A stretch of DNA of 64,000 bases from Aedes albopictus. Its lineage: Eukaryota > Arthropoda > Insecta > Diptera > Culicidae. The notes under the pieces are model-generated. The model worked only from the letters and a program-made list of their open reading frames with translations, did no database searches and had not been told where the DNA came from. The stretch's first letter is position 1, and the number at the start of each line of letters is the position of its first letter. The stretch is from positions 275,943,694 to 276,007,693 of the forward strand of contig NC_085138.1 in the NCBI RefSeq assembly GCF_035046485.1, given 5' to 3'. The position numbers and the translations under genes were made by a program. Of the stretch, positions 12,523 through 25,172 are shown one piece after another.

Positions 12523-13227
12523 TATATTATATGTACAGTAATGTTCCGATTTTATCACGTCCTCCGCGCGTTAGTCGTTTATTCATTAATTTGCTGTTAC
12601 ATTTCCCTCTTCTTCAAGATGAATGTTGAAGGCGTGTTTTGCAACGTTGATAATATTGAAATGGGTATAGATGTTGAAGAATATTTCAAAGCATTTTTGA
12701 AAAGGGGCGTGCTTAAATTGTTTAAACAGATGTCGCTGATGGTACGGTGGCATGACTCTCTGAACTTAGCACTTCTGGAAATTTCTCAGTTGTTATCGTT
12801 TTCGAACTTCCTGCGCCCTGCTTTACCGATGATATACAGATAGCTCGTTTGTCAAAGTCTAGAATTCAATATGGACATTTGGACATAACCAGTCTCTTTC
12901 AGTTTATCTATGGCGCTTACGGTGAGATTTCGTAACTCTTTTGAACATTTTTTTTTCATCAAACGGTCTACAAGAGAGCGTTGAGTTGAAGACCTTTGAG
13001 AAAGCGACTATTCATGTTGTTCGTTAGATTATTATAAACAAAAAAATCACTTATTAGTTTTAACTGACTAGTTTGGTGTTGTTTGCTTTGCTGAAGAAGA
13101 AAATAACTATAAAATTTTTAATATCCACAGCGGTAGTATTTTTTTGCTTTTTCGTGAGCATTGTCATGGTATGTACACAGACAAACAAACGTAACACTGA
13201 CGAAATTTTCATTGACCACGCCTTTAA

Positions 13228-13321
13228 CCCTTATGTGGCAGACAGGGTACCCGGGTACCCAGCACCCATTTAAAAAGCACGGTGTAGAAAAAAAGCAAAA
13301 AGTTTGTCGCACACATAACGG
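13228..13321. mobile_element. 94-bp TTAA MITE carrying GGGTACCCGGGTACCC
   Basis: TTAA flanks at 13224-13227 and 13322-13325; ends CCCTTATGTG and CACATAACGG. Y copy 2 has the empty site: at about 42922-42936 its sequence reads straight through ATCGTTGAAGGCGTGG where copy 1 has the insert. The terminal type and the GGTACCCGGGTACC palindrome match the large TTAA element at 41202-44937, so this is probably a deletion derivative of that family. Confidence 0.85.
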
Positions 13322-14617
13322 TTAACGATCATTTTGAATCTTGGTTGTGGCTTTCATAACCAGAAGAGCGCCCATCGTTTTTCTTTGCGTTTGACGTTTC
13401 ACTAGCGTCTTCTGATGACGATATTGCACAACGCAGTGTTTCGTGAAACATTTCCACCAGGTGGTGGTAGTGTGAACTGGGCGATGGGTTTTCACGAAAA
13501 TTGTTCTAGGCGTTTCGTCTGTTTGTCTGTGGTATGTACCACTCATGCATTTGTTGTTGTTGAAGTTACTCGCATTCTTCCGATCATAAAGTCTGTTCTC
13601 TAAGAGGATTTTTTTTTGCAGATAAACTAGACGTATACGCGTATATAAAACTTTTATTATACAGCTTTTGTCTTAAAAATAAGTTTAATTCCATTTTTCT
13701 TATAATCAACAGCTTTTCAACACTATCAAGGGATTTTTTCACCAGTCACGTACAATAAAAAGTATGACACTCTCAATATTTTTGATCACAACACTGGATC
13801 GCGTCTAAGTTTCAAATAGATACTATAGTAAATATGAATAATCAAAAAAAAATATCATGAAAACAACTTGTTCAATTCAGGCGGTAGCCTGTACAATAAA
13901 ATCAGCATCAAAATATAGTTCTCGAAATAATCTACACAGAAAAAAAAAATTTTTTTGTTACTAAATGTAAAAATTGTGAAATGGTTGAAATGTCATAACT
14001 TTTTTGTTTATAAGTTTACCATCACCAAAATTTTATGGTAGATAGCTGATATAATGGGCCATTTCCCCTAAAAAATTTACGTTGGTAAAAAGATAGGGTT
14101 TTGAGATATTTGAGTTTTTGTGACAAAGATCATATTTTTTAAAGTAAAAAAAGAAATTTTTTACAGTGTATATTTTCTAAGGAATCATCATTTAGTTATC
14201 TAACTTTGCTGAAAAATTCATAACAATCGAACAATCCGTTTTTGCTGTACAGCTTTTAGAATATTTTTGAACTATTTTCGCATACACCCTTTTGAAAAGT
14301 TAGTCGTGAGTGAATATGAAGGTTCAATATCGAAAAATGGCGATTTAGATTAAATTCAAAAATTGTGCAAAGTTTCAGATATTTTTGAAATGGTCGCTCA
14401 GGATCGACTGACATGACTCCGTGGAATTCCTCACAAGTGAAGCAATCTCATATGACAACACAAACAATGGAATCGATGAGTGCCATCATCACTTTTTTCG
14501 AATAGATTGCATTATGGAGCCTCGGATTAGTACTTATGGAATTTATGGCATTTCGGACGAAGAATAAACATATTTTTTTCTAACCATTTCATAGCCTTCA
14601 CCTGTTACTCTCATCAT

Positions 14618-15625
14618 TTAATCGACTTCCAATTTACGGAATGATCCTTCAATTCCGAACAGCGACTCTGCATTCTTGGGTCGGCCGGGGCGTTTCTTCT
14701 CGTCGGTTCCGTATTGTTCGTCTTCAAGGAAGAAGTCCCTGTAGCTCTCTATCTTTTCAACCCATTTGTCGATAATATCCTGAAGCGGTCCAGCTTCTCC
14801 GCCGTACTCCGTTGGCAGCAGACGCTTAGGGATATGCTGGTACAACGATTCCATGTTGCTGCCATGTACCATGAGCTGTTATTAAAAAAAATAAACAAAT
14901 TATAATCATAATTTATCGTATTTGTTGTATACCAGTTGGGAACAACTTACCCTTGAACGATTTTTCTCAGTCATGAAAGATTTGAACAAATTGTAAACAG
15001 TTTCGAAGCCCGAAGGTGTATTGATATAGTGGAATCCTTTAAGACGTAACGGCGATCCTTCTTGAGACCACATTGTGGCCTTTTTCACAAAAGTAGGATT
15101 AAATTGCAAGAAATGGGCCATCGTAGTATTGGATAGATCCAAAATACCCATTTGCCCAGCAATTCCCAAGTTATCGTCTTCTTTCATCATAATATCGCCC
15201 ATCATTGAGTTGAATTTGAACACATCTTGAATAGAATATTTGGCGGGATCGTAGGCACCCGGTCGAATAAGGAAAATTCGTGGACTCGACGGAGTATCCG
15301 TATACGGCAAAGGAATAGCAGATCCCATTCTCATTAAAGCAGCCAACTTCTCATTGAGAGGATCGCGATTCCTGATCAACTCTGGCAAAGCGGTACGAAT
15401 GGTGTAATACAAGTCCAGCTTTTGCTTGGCCCGCTCAAGACTGTGTTTGGCACCACGCAAGAACATGACCAGAAATTGATCATCGGTGCGGGACTTGATG
15501 TGTGGACATTTGGTCAACCATGCACGAAGCGCCGCTACATCCTCCTCTAGTCGTTCCGGTACTTCGTTCAGCTCTTCTCTAGCCTTTTGAGCAAGCTCAG
15601 GAGACAGTGGACGAATATCGAGCAT
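14618..15625 (-). CDS. CRAL-TRIO domain protein B (alpha-tocopherol-transfer-protein-like)
   Basis: Model: complement(join(14618..14875, 14951..15625)), 310 aa, presumed cytosolic lipid carrier. It is the clearest family member because one 225-codon exon covers the N-terminal helical region (DDQFLVMFLRGAKHSLERAK) and most of the CRAL-TRIO fold (MGILDLSNTTMAHFLQFNPT, then KGFHYINTPSGFE). The second exon starts LMVHGSNMES and holds LPTEYGG (residues 246-251), the RPGRPK segment and the LFGIEGSFR tail. The intron (GTAAGTTG to TAATAACAG) is at the same place and phase as the last intron of A, C and D. An acceptor (TTATTCCAG) about 23 nt before the ATG shows a 5' UTR intron. A and B are the most similar pair in the window. 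Confidence 0.92.
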
Positions 15626-16230
15626 GACGATAGGGGAATAAGGTAATCTGGAATAAGAGGAATATCGAATAAGGGTAATTTTTGCAATCAGGTTGGAAGG
15701 CTGATGTTTATTGACGGCGATAAGAGGGCACCTTTGTTCGATGATAATTCTTTTTTGTGGGCTTAAAGCTCTTGTTGAATGATCTTACACAATTTCGTTT
15801 GAAAATATTATTATGAAAATCGTTGGATTTCCCAATATGAAAATATATGGTGGTGATTAAATTCTGAGTATCATTCTGTAATCTAAATGACATTGAAAAA
15901 ATATGTGCCATGAAATTAAATGTATGTTTTAGTGGAACATTTGAACCATTAACATTTGATAATGTAATAAAAAGTAACAATGTTAAGATAACTACAAGCT
16001 AGTTTGCTGAGACTTACAAATAAAATAGGATAAACTGATCATCATCAATCTGTATACTCACATGCGCTAAAAGGTTGACCTCCACTGCTGTGTGTTAGCT
16101 CAGCACAATTCAACGATTGAATTCGTACTAAGTTGATCTGGATGTCCATTATCTTTCTCAATTCTCGATAGCGTTAAATGCGAAAAAATAAGATTAGATA
16201 ACACGATGAAATAAAAACCTATGGATTTTA
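15626..16230 (-). promoter_or_regulatory. 5' UTR intron and probable promoter of gene B
   Basis: On the minus strand a donor GTGAGTATAC at about 16060-16070 can pair with the acceptor just before the ATG, defining a leader exon that ends near 16071. AGATAA-type GATA sites are seen at plus 16149-16154 (TTATCT) and around 16195-16201 (TAGATAA). No TATA box is obvious. Inference from splice consensus and position. Confidence 0.4.
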
Positions 16231-16459
16231 AACAATTTTGTGATTGAAATACAGATGGCATTCGCAAACCATTTCATTCTAAATTAACACGTTGTGTTGT
16301 CTTGCGTTGCGACTATGAGTTACGGTGTTCTGCTGCGCTATATCGTTTTGCCGATTGCAAGCAATGTCTGGAATAATTCTCAAATCCCTTATTTTATCAC
16401 AATAACATTTTTATTGCCTAACTAAATTAAAATATCTGATGCACTTTGTTTTCTGCTAT
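16231..16459. other. Intergenic, nothing recognised
   Basis: AT-rich DNA upstream of gene B with no coding or repeat signal of its own. Confidence 0.3.
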
Positions 16460-16715
16460 AAGGCCGTTACAAATATTTATTTCACTTTTTGTCCCACCAC
16501 TCTTTGGCTGGTCGAGGGGGGGGGGGGATAAAAATAATAAAGCATTTAATTTGAAAAATAATAAAAACTCATCGGATTTGTTAAAGATATTTTGGCAAGA
16601 CCCGATATTTTGATAAATATTTTTTTATCTGCCCCCTCAAAATGCAAAATCCAGCCAAAAGTTTTTGAAGAGGGGGGGGGGGAGACAAAAAGTCAAAATT
16701 AAATTTGTATCAGCC
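16460..16715. mobile_element. MITE with G-tract-flanked interior
   Basis: Imperfect inverted ends: GGCCGTTACAAATATTTATT at the left, and at the right the complement of TTAGGCTGATACAAATTTAA; both continue into (A/G)ACAAAAAGT-type sequence followed by G-runs at about 16518-16529 and 16671-16682. Non-coding; superfamily uncertain. Confidence 0.6.
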
Positions 16716-17339
16716 TAAATTGTATGACTGCATTTTTCAACATTTTATTTTAATCTCTACGGTGCTCAACGTATATGGAAGACTTTACTACGGGTGAACA
16801 TCATAAATGTTACATAAATGAGTTATATGTTTGTGTGCTCTTTGTGTTAAATGTTTTATTTTTTACTTTGCAAAAATATAGCCCTACAAAACTTACAGCC
16901 AGTTGACCGTTTTCCGAAAAGTGGAAATTTTGTGATATGACTATGTATCACCACTAGGTAGATTAATCTAGGTTTTTTACTATAGCGATACAAAGTCCTC
17001 TTGTACTGGTTTTGTTTTGGGTTTGCGCTTTCAGTTTATTGATGATTAATTCATTTCAGTTGATTCAGTGATTAATTCACCTAGAAGTGTGGAAGTAATT
17101 TACTTTTTAAATAAATGCAGATAGAGTATTGGTATCATTTACAGAGTTGTAGAAAAAACTATGATTGGAAAGTTTACATTATTTGGTTCGCTTGTCTCAG
17201 TTTTCGTGGAGTTTTTTTATTCATCACAGTTTTTTCTGCAGATTTTTGGAAATTTGGTCTTTGTGATGAAATACACTGAGGCTGGTTTTCTTTTTACTGT
17301 AATAGTACTCTAAGTTCCATTTGCATCTCAATCGAGAAA
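16716..17339. other. AT-rich spacer, nothing recognised
   Basis: No coding, splice or repeat pattern could be supported here. Confidence 0.3.
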
Positions 17340-18150
17340 CCCCAAAAGATTTTATAGTGAAGTCCTAGAATAAATCCTCGAAGGAATCAGAGAAATTCAA
17401 GAATTCTGGAAAAATTCCTGCATGGAACCTAGGATACCCGCAGAAATTATTGCATCTTATATAGGGTGTTAGGTTCCTGAGTGCAATCTTTGTAAAGGGT
17501 GATAGAGCACCAGAAATGGCGAAAAAAAAGTTCTACGCATATGGTCAAATCTCAACCGTTACGTAGTTATTGAACTCCCCATGTTTTTGACTCTTATTAC
17601 CTTAACTGGCTATAGCTTTAAAATGGCCAAACTTATCGCAGTTTTTTTACCCTTATTCGAAAGATTATTGAATTTTCTGTCAAATGGCATCTTTGAATCG
17701 TATAGTTACAGCGGAGATTTTTTACAAAACAAATCCTGTTAGTTAGGAATCCTTCAGATATTTCTTCAAAATTTCCTCCTGGATTTCTGCAAGGATTCCT
17801 TCAAAACATACCCAGTAACTCCTGATAAAAAATCTTCTTGAGCATCCTTCAGGAGCCTTGCTGGGATTGATAATGGAATTCATTCAGGAATATCTGGGGA
17901 AATTCACTAGCAAAGTCTTGCTGAGATACCTCAGGCAATTTCTGCTGAGAAACTTCCAGAAATACTTGGAGGCCTACTAAGAGCAATTACTGAAGAAATC
18001 TGTGCTAAAATTATTTGAGAAGTCCCAGAAAAAAATCATGAAGAAATCTTTTTTGGGATATCTGAAGGAATCCTTGCAAGCATTTCTGCTGGTATTCTAA
18101 AAGAATGTCCTAAGGGAAATTTCTGAAGAAATCACAAGAGGAATTTGTAA
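17340..18150. repeat. Degenerate GGAATTCCT/AGAAATTTC quasi-tandem array
   Basis: Short words such as GGAATTC, CAGAAATTC, AAGGAAT and TTCCTTCA recur every 15-30 bp with no fixed period or phase. The same composition makes up the arrays at 20815, 21480, 28270, 38850, 46240 and 49030. Low coding potential; frames across it are artefacts of the repeat. Confidence 0.7.
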
Positions 18151-19205
18151 AGGTTTAGTGTTACGAGGTCAGATTGGTATCAACTGCATCCACTTAAGCG
18201 CCAAGCAAGCACTTCCAATCGGCTTGCATGTGGATCAGCTTGAGTATCCCGGCCAGACTCCTCAAGGCGAGTCCTTGTCACAAGTTAAGATCAATTCCGA
18301 ACCTACCGTGCAACAGTTAACTGTTCAAATCGCATACCCAGAACCAACGAACGATGGGGCAAATCTCTGACGAAAACCAACTGAACCAATGATCAAGTTT
18401 TCTCTCCTCTTTCGATTAATTTACTAGTATGTGCCATAAAACGGTTCTAGATCTATTCAGGGTGAAAACATCTTATAATGAGGTAGGGGGTAATAAAATC
18501 TTACACTCTAGTTTTCTCTTATTCCCTAATGCGTGCACGCTTCTTCGACCAAAAATGGGTCTCTGGGTGTTCAATGCGAACGATTATCATATACAAAAAG
18601 AAAAACCAAAACGATCTGACCTGCTTGCAGCCGTGAGGGTCCTGGCTGTATCCTTGCGATGTCGCCGTCACTCCGGTGGACTACCGGTCGATCCGTACAC
18701 GTGACACCGTGCGCGGTACCGTCTCTCTGATCACTCGTGATGCCGGGTCGGAGAGGGTTCGGCTCTCGGCTAGCGAAGTAATTCGAGCAGTCCGATCGCT
18801 CGACCGGGGATGCTGTCAGTCGAACTACGATGACGGGCTATCACACCACCATCCGTGCTTATCACTCGTGGTTACGAGCCGTTCTCGTGTTGCTAACACC
18901 GATCGATGGGGTTCGACAAGCGGGGTGGTGATGGGCGGTGCCAATGCGCTCACGTGATGTGAATCTCCCTTCGAGACCGATGGAGCTATATTCGGTTAGT
19001 AGCGTCCGAATTCCTTCGGAAGGCGTGGATTCCTTCGGCCCAAGGTGCGCGAGGGTCGAATACTGGCGCGGACGACGAGGCGAGCCTACAAGTCGCCGAG
19101 CTTCTGACTCGTCCCTAGAGACAGCGTGGCTGGTCGCTATCCCCTACACCCTACACTAGCACCTTCGCTTGAAGGATAGCAGTGTCCTTCAAGGAGAAAA
19201 TATAA
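18151..19205. other. GC-rich island of unknown nature
   Basis: Composition shifts sharply from the AT-rich surroundings. 18158-18370 has a codon-like frame (about 70 aa) with no recognised motif, and 18600-19160 is dense in CG dinucleotides with open frames on the plus strand. It ends at CTTCAAGGAGAAAATATAAC. It could be the remains of an unrecognised retrotransposon (LTR or gag region). No family assigned. Confidence 0.35.
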
Positions 19206-19233
19206 CAAACGTTCGCATTAACACAATAACATA

Positions 19234-20081
19234 CACACTAAGAAATTCTCAATTTTAAAGTAGACGCAATCGAATAATCAGACGTAATAAGTGGTGACAT
19301 AAAATAAAATGCTACTTATTTTTACGGCACAAATAACGTAAGCGTGAATTAATTGGAAAAATCTGGGTTTCAGGCACATTGACCAGGTTTTTATAAGCAA
19401 AAATTGAAATTGAAACACTTGATTCATTAATCAGTTCCAAACGGCGTAATTTTACATGAACGAAGACAGAAACGTGTTCTGCGCTATGACGAAATGTCAA
19501 AGTTGTTTACAACTGCAGCTTTACGTGTTGCGATTCAGAATACGGTGGAAAATTATTCATTTTGTGACAAAAATGTGATTCCTGTGCATCAAGTACTAAA
19601 TACAGCTGTGAATAAAGCTTTGGGACTTTAATACGTCATCCCAGCTGTCGTGAACCGAGGGCCGGTTCAAGGAATATTGACCGGAACAATCTACGAAGTG
19701 GAAGTGCAACGCGTATCGCAACACAGATCCCAGCTAGCATGGTTTCATTGCTTCTACAGAGTGTACTGCGTGGATGCATTGTGATTGATACAAAATTTAT
19801 ATAGTGATAGAGCGCATTATAAATAAATGAAATAGGTAAAACTTTGAACCAATCTTCATTTTATTTCCGAACGAGAAACTGTGAGGGGATGCAGGAAAAG
19901 TTTTGAATGGATGATGTAATTGAGGTTATGTATGCAAATATTTGGCAGGCTGTAATTTTACGCGATTTGGCACTAGAAAGCATCATGTAAAAATAAAATC
20001 GTACACAAATTTGTGTCATTTTGCTCGCTGTCATATGTCGGCGTAGAATGACATAAAATTACGAGATTTTTTCGAAGTGTG
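19234..20081. mobile_element. TA-flanked non-autonomous element, 848 bp
   Basis: TA at 19232-19233 and 20082-20083. Inverted ends CACACTAAGAAATTCTC and the complement of CACACTTCGAAAAAATCTC, with weaker complementarity further in (AATTTTA...TAAAATT). No transposase frame. Confidence 0.7.
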
Positions 20082-20814
20082 TAGTCACAATAACCTCATA
20101 ATCACTCATTACCTGTGCCTCGTGGGAGTATTCGATACTACAGTTTTTTCAGTTTTTACGCTTATTTCAAAGGTTTTTCTATCTGCGAGAATTGTTGAAA
20201 AATAAGAACGAATTCAATAATTTTCTACTCCTTCACATATTGTTCTAGGTTACTCACAACGTCTTACTGAAAACTTTTCGCAACAGGACCTACTTCAGAT
20301 TTTTAAAATTCCACGTTATGCTCTCAAAAACTGTAATAATAATGTATGTTCAATTGATTTCTGTTTTCAGGTTTACACTATATGCTTACACAAACTTTCG
20401 TTCGATCTTCAATCACTACGGAGTAGATTACACTTTTTTTATTAACTGTTTGGTCACATTTAACTTGCTCACTGATCGATTTGAGAATGCTAGATCATCG
20501 GATGACTTAACAATGCTAGACCTAGGCGACGCCCTCTTTTCAATAGTCATCTATTGTATTTTTTGGCAAAAACAACATTTCAGTTCTCGTATGAACTGAT
20601 GAGGCTAATCGTCATTAGTTTTAGTGATGAGATCCTCCCAGTAAGTTTGCTGCAGGATAGGTTTAAATTGGTGGTTCTAAATCCCACCACCAGGGGCTCT
20701 CGAGTTACTAAAAGGTAATCGATAACCCTCGCTGGTCCCATGTTTTGAAATTGAAAAATATCTTACTTGGCGATTAGGTTTGGATAAAAATTATATTTTT
20801 GTTGACCTTTTGTA
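20082..20814. other. Spacer, nothing recognised
   Basis: No gene supported. A frame at 20318-20599 is open but AT-biased, without motifs or splice context. Confidence 0.3.
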
Positions 20815-22110
20815 ACTACGTTACAAATTTCTATTGGAATCCTTGGAGAAACTACAGGAAGGATGTGTATAGGAATCCTTGCAGAAATCACTTCAGAAAT
20901 CTCAGTAAGAATTTCTAGATAAACCTTATTAGGCATTTGTGGAACAATTCCAAAGATTTTTCAATCAATTCCTCCAAGAGTTTCTCTTGGCATTTTCCCG
21001 GGATTCCTTCAGGAATTCCTGCAGAAGCTTCTCTTGTGAATTTTACGGGTATTTTTTAAAAGATTCCTTCACAATTTTCACTTGGAATTTCCCCAAGCAT
21101 GCCTGATGGGTTTCACGGCTCACGTTATTGTCAGCCGTTAGCAACGAACCAAGATGGCCGAATTCTTCTACCACCTCGAAAGTATCACCCATCTTGATGA
21201 ATTCTGCGGCGATATCGTTCTCACTAGGCACTTTGTTGTTTTTGAGCTGATATATGGCATCCTTAACTCCCCTCAGCGTGGCAGTTGGTTCGATCCCATC
21301 CTCTGTTGCACCAACATAGTCATTTCCTCCGCTGCCTTGATTCCCCGTGCCTACATTCACTTCACTATTCAGGTGCTCGTCGAAGTGCTGCTTCCATCTT
21401 TCGAGCACCTCACGTTTGTCCGTCAGGAGATTCCCGTCCTTATTCCTGCAGGTTTCGGCTTGTAACTCCTCCAACAATTCCTACTGGAATCCCAGCAAGA
21501 ATGCTTGGAGGAATCTTGGCCGGAGATCCTAAAGAAATCTCAGCTAGAATTACTGGATGTATTTAGAAAGGATTGAGAGGATTGCGCAATTTCTGCAGAA
21601 ACCCATCAGGCATTCCTGGAGAAAATCTAAGAGGAATTCCCAAAAGATTTATCCAGGAATTTGTCTTGGATTTTCTCTTGGGATGCCTGCTGGAGTTCCT
21701 CCATAAATTTCTTCTAAGATTCCTTCAGAATTTCCTCCTAGGATTCCTAAAGAGAGTGCTCTTGAATTTCTACCATAAATTCATGCTACGATTCATTCAT
21801 AGATTTATGTTGGAATTTCTCTTGGAATACAATATCCATCCAAATATCTAGAATTCGTTTTTGAAATTCTTGCTGAGATTTTTCAAACATTTTAGCAGGA
21901 ATATATCCAATAATTGCTCTTGATAATTTTCCCGGAATTCCTTGAGAAATACCTGCAGGTATTGCATGGTTAACCCACAAAAAAATCCTATAGAATTTCC
22001 ACTAGAAATTTTTAGAGAACTCCCAGTAGCAATCCTGGAGAAATCCCATGAAGTGCTCCTTGAGATTATTCAAAAGGATTCCGAGTAAGAGGATCAAATT
22101 TCTTAAAAAA
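20815..22110. repeat. Degenerate GGAATTCC-type array, interrupted by an RTE scrap
   Basis: Both flanks of the RTE fragment (20815-21104 and 21480-22110) are built of the same loosely repeated words (CTTGGAATTTC, AGGAATTCCT, TTCCTTCAG). The leucine/phenylalanine-rich frame across 21573-21851 arises from the repeat and is not a gene. Confidence 0.65.
21105..21480 (-). mobile_element. Internally deleted RTE fragment
   Basis: On the minus strand the peptide runs through ETCRNKDGNLLTDKREV and AAEFIKMG and then jumps directly to DTFEVVEEFGHLGSLLTAD. In the open copy at 25203-28202 these segments are about 800 bp apart, with the catalytic reverse-transcriptase core between them. That core is deleted here, so this scrap is dead. 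Confidence 0.8.
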
Positions 22111-22139
22111 AATCATGAATAAATAACAGCAGCTGCAAA

Positions 22140-25100
22140 ACGGTGAGTCGATAAGGAGAGCGTCCAACATAGCTCTGGTCATCACAAGTTCCTACCTCAT
22201 GCTTCCACGGGTCAAGCGATGACAAAGTCCGCCAGCTAAGAGTTGTGTGCTTAGCTGGTAGTGCAGCCTGGGCACTGTTGTCCTTCTGACTTCAGCTAGA
22301 TTGAGGAGGTACGATCCGAGCGTCTGTTCACCAAGAAGGTGCGGCTCAAAAAGCGTCTGTTCTGGCATCCAGCGGCTGAGTAAGAAACGCTGCACCATGC
22401 CCAGCTAGATCCAAGGTGTTCGTCTTAGTGTTGGTTGGGACGTTAAACAGAACTGGCACGATGGCCCTCCGGCGACACAGGAGTGTGGGCGTAGGCCCAA
22501 TAAGCCACCCGTAAGAATCCCCATTGCGCATAACATAGGAGAAAATACGACTTGATACAATCGGCAAAGACGCACGCGACGAAATAAGGACTACGATTGG
22601 AAACATAGAACATGGAACTGAAAGTCACTAGGTTTCGCAGGATGTGACAGGATAATCTACGACGAACTACATCCCCGCAACTTCGACATCGTGGCGTTGC
22701 AGAAACTTTATCGGACTGAACAGAATGTGTGGAAAGCGAGCATCGATCGGCTACCTTCTACCAAAGCTGTGGCACCACCAATGAACTGGGAACACGATTT
22801 ATAGTGTTGGACAAGATGCGACAACGTGTGATCGGGTGGCAGCCGATCAACACAAGGATGTGCATGTTGAGAGTAAAGGGCCGTTTCTTCAACTACAGCA
22901 TCATTAACGTCGACTGCCCACACGAAGGGAGACCTGATGACGAGAAAGAAGCATTCTACGCGCATTTAGAGCAAACATACGATGGTTGCTCGCCTCATGA
23001 CGTGAATATCGTTGTCGGCGACATGAACGCGCAGGCAGGAAGGGAGGAAATGTACAGACCGGTAATCGGGCGAAACAGCCTGCACGCCGTATTGAATGAT
23101 AACGGCCAGCGATGCGTAAACTTTGCAGCCTCCCGTAGTATGGTAGTCCGAAGCATCTTCTTCCCCCGCAAAGATATCTAATATGCCACCTGGAGATCAC
23201 CCGACAATCAAACAAAAAACCAAATCGACCACGTTCTAATCGTCGGTAAATTCTTCTCGGATATAACCAATGTCCGCACATACCGCAGTGCGGATATAGA
23301 TTTGGATCGCTACTATAGTCGCTGTATGCATGAGCTCAAAACTTTTGACAGTTATCACCATGCGTCGAAGTCGAACGCCGCGGCTCAACATCGAGCAGCT
23401 GCGTAACGTAGAAGTGACTTAACCCTACCAACCTACCAACGGAAGAGCAGCTTGGCGCAGCTACACTTGAAGATGACTGGAGGGATACCTGATCCGCCAT
23501 AGGTAATATGTACCTCGGCTACAGCACTAGGCTTCGCGACTCCGAATCACAGAAATGACTGGTACTACGGTGAATGTGAACAGTTGATGAACGAGAAGAG
23601 TGCAGCATGGGCGAGAATGCTGCAATGCCGTACTAGAGCGAATGAGACACGTTATAGACAGGCGCGGAACAGGCAGAACTCAGTCTTCCGGACGAAGAAG
23701 CGCCAGCAGGAAGAACGAGATCACGAAGCGATGGAAGAGTTTAACCGCGCTAAGGACACACGAAGGCTTTGTGCCACAAGCCGACATGTGCCGAGATAAT
23801 CCCGGGAATCTTCTCACGAGCGAGCGTGAGGTGGGCGAGAGGTTGTGGCAGCATTACGATGAGCACCTCAATGGCGACGTTGCAAGTACCGAAGGTGGCG
23901 TGGTAACAGATCTAGGAGTATGTGCACAGGACGGAAGATTTCCGGCCCTTGACCTCCAAGAGATTGAGGAGGAGGTTGACCGATTGAAAGACAACAAAGC
24001 CGCTGGAGCAGATCAACTACCAAGCGAGCTTATAAAATACGGTGGAGAAGCACTGGTGAGAGCACTACACTGGGTCATTTCCAAGATTTGGGAGGAGAAA
24101 GTATTACCGGAAGAATGGATGGAAGGTATCGTGTGTCCCATCTACAAAAAGGGCGACAAGTTGGATTGCGGGAACTACCGCACGATCACAATACTGAGCG
24201 CTACTTACAAGATACTCTCTCAAATATTGTGCCACCGTCACCGGTTGCAAGAGAGTTCGTGGGGCAATATCTGGTTGGATTCATGGGTGAACGCGCTACA
24301 ACGGATCAGATGTTCGTCATCCGCCAGGTGTTGCGGAAATGCCGTGAATACGACGTGCCCACACATCACTTGTTCATCGATTTCAAATCGGCGTATAATA
24401 CAATCGATCGAGAACAGCTATGGTAGATTATGCACGAATACGGATTCCCGGATAAACTGATAGGGAATCGCGCCACTTGGGCGGTGGCTTCTATATTCGT
24501 CTATTTTCCACTATAACTCAGTCAAATTTGAACCAATTAACACAACTTTTGGAATGTTATGGGATAGGTATAGTATCTACCCGTATACAACATTTCAAGT
24601 CAATTGGTTCAAAATTGACTGAGTTATAGTGGAAAACAGACGAATATAGAAGCCACCGCCCAAGTGGCGCGATACCCTACGATTGATCAAGGCGACGATG
24701 GATCGAGTGATGTGCGTAGTTCGAGTATCAGGGACACTCTCGAGTCCCTTCGAATCTCGCAAAGGGTTACGGCAAGGTGATGGTCTTTCGTGCTTGCTGT
24801 TCAACATTGCTTTGGAGGGTGTAATAAGAAGAGCGGGGATAAACACGAGTGGGACGATTTTCACGAAGTCCGTACATCCGACTAAAGAGTGAAGCCAGGC
24901 GAATCGGATTAGTCATTAATGTGTCGAAGACAATGTACAAGATGGCAAAGGGCTCCAGGGAGGAATCACCGCGCCCGCCACCCCGAATTCATATCGACGG
25001 TGATGAAATCGAGGCGGTTGAAGAATTCGTGTACTTGGGTTCACTGGTGACCGCTGATAACGACACCAGCAGAGAAATTCAGAGGCGCATTGTGACAGGA

Positions 25101-25160
25101 AGTCGTGCTTATTTTGGACTCCGCAGAACTCTTCGATCGAATAAAGTTGGCCTTAACACG
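22140..25160 (+). mobile_element. RTE-clade retrotransposon, family 2, decayed (outer copy)
   Basis: Leader at about 22140-22620, endonuclease around 22640-23300 (GDMNAQAGREE, IINVDCPHEGRPDD), connector 23580-23830, reverse transcriptase 23900-25160 ([74 protein letters not shown]). Frameshifts and stops are frequent. A MITE (24463-24677) and then a younger RTE (25173-28230) are inserted. The gene body resumes after the insert at 28243 with NKTLIRPVVLYG and stops at about 28280, where degenerate repeat begins. Confidence 0.88.
24463..24677. mobile_element. 215-bp palindromic MITE, TA target
   Basis: TA at 24461-24462 and 24678-24679. Ends GGGAATCGCGCCACTTGGGC and the complement of GGGTATCGCGCCACTTGGGC continue as arms of about 85 bp containing GTGGCTTCTATATTCGTCT and ACTATAACTCAGTCAA. 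Removing it restores the RTE reading AAACTGATA-CGATTGATCAAG. A second copy, split by another element, is at 53391-55425. Confidence 0.88.
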
Positions 25161-25172
25161 AAGTTGACTATC

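Larger units (their letters stand above)
10389..14432 (+). mobile_element. Element 'Y', copy 1: unrecognised DNA transposon with 4-bp TSD
   Basis: Ends GAGCGATTCC (10389) and GGAATTCCTC (14432) are imperfect inverted repeats directly flanked by ACAA (10385-10388 and 14433-14436). Long subterminal inverted regions follow (about 10440-11280 against 13870-14400, sharing ACTTTGCACAGTTTTTC and a block around AACCCTATCTTTTTACC). A second copy with the same ends lies inverted at 41623-44535, flanked by TGTG. Three later insertions are inside: 11310-11599, 11602-12522 and 13228-13321. The coding-like core is broken and lacks the Cys pair seen in copy 2. The superfamily is unknown. Confidence 0.75.

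Noticed and set aside
21573..21851. Leu/Phe-rich open frame resembling a membrane protein
   Set aside because: Product of the GGAATTCC-type repeat; no splice context or homologue in the window.
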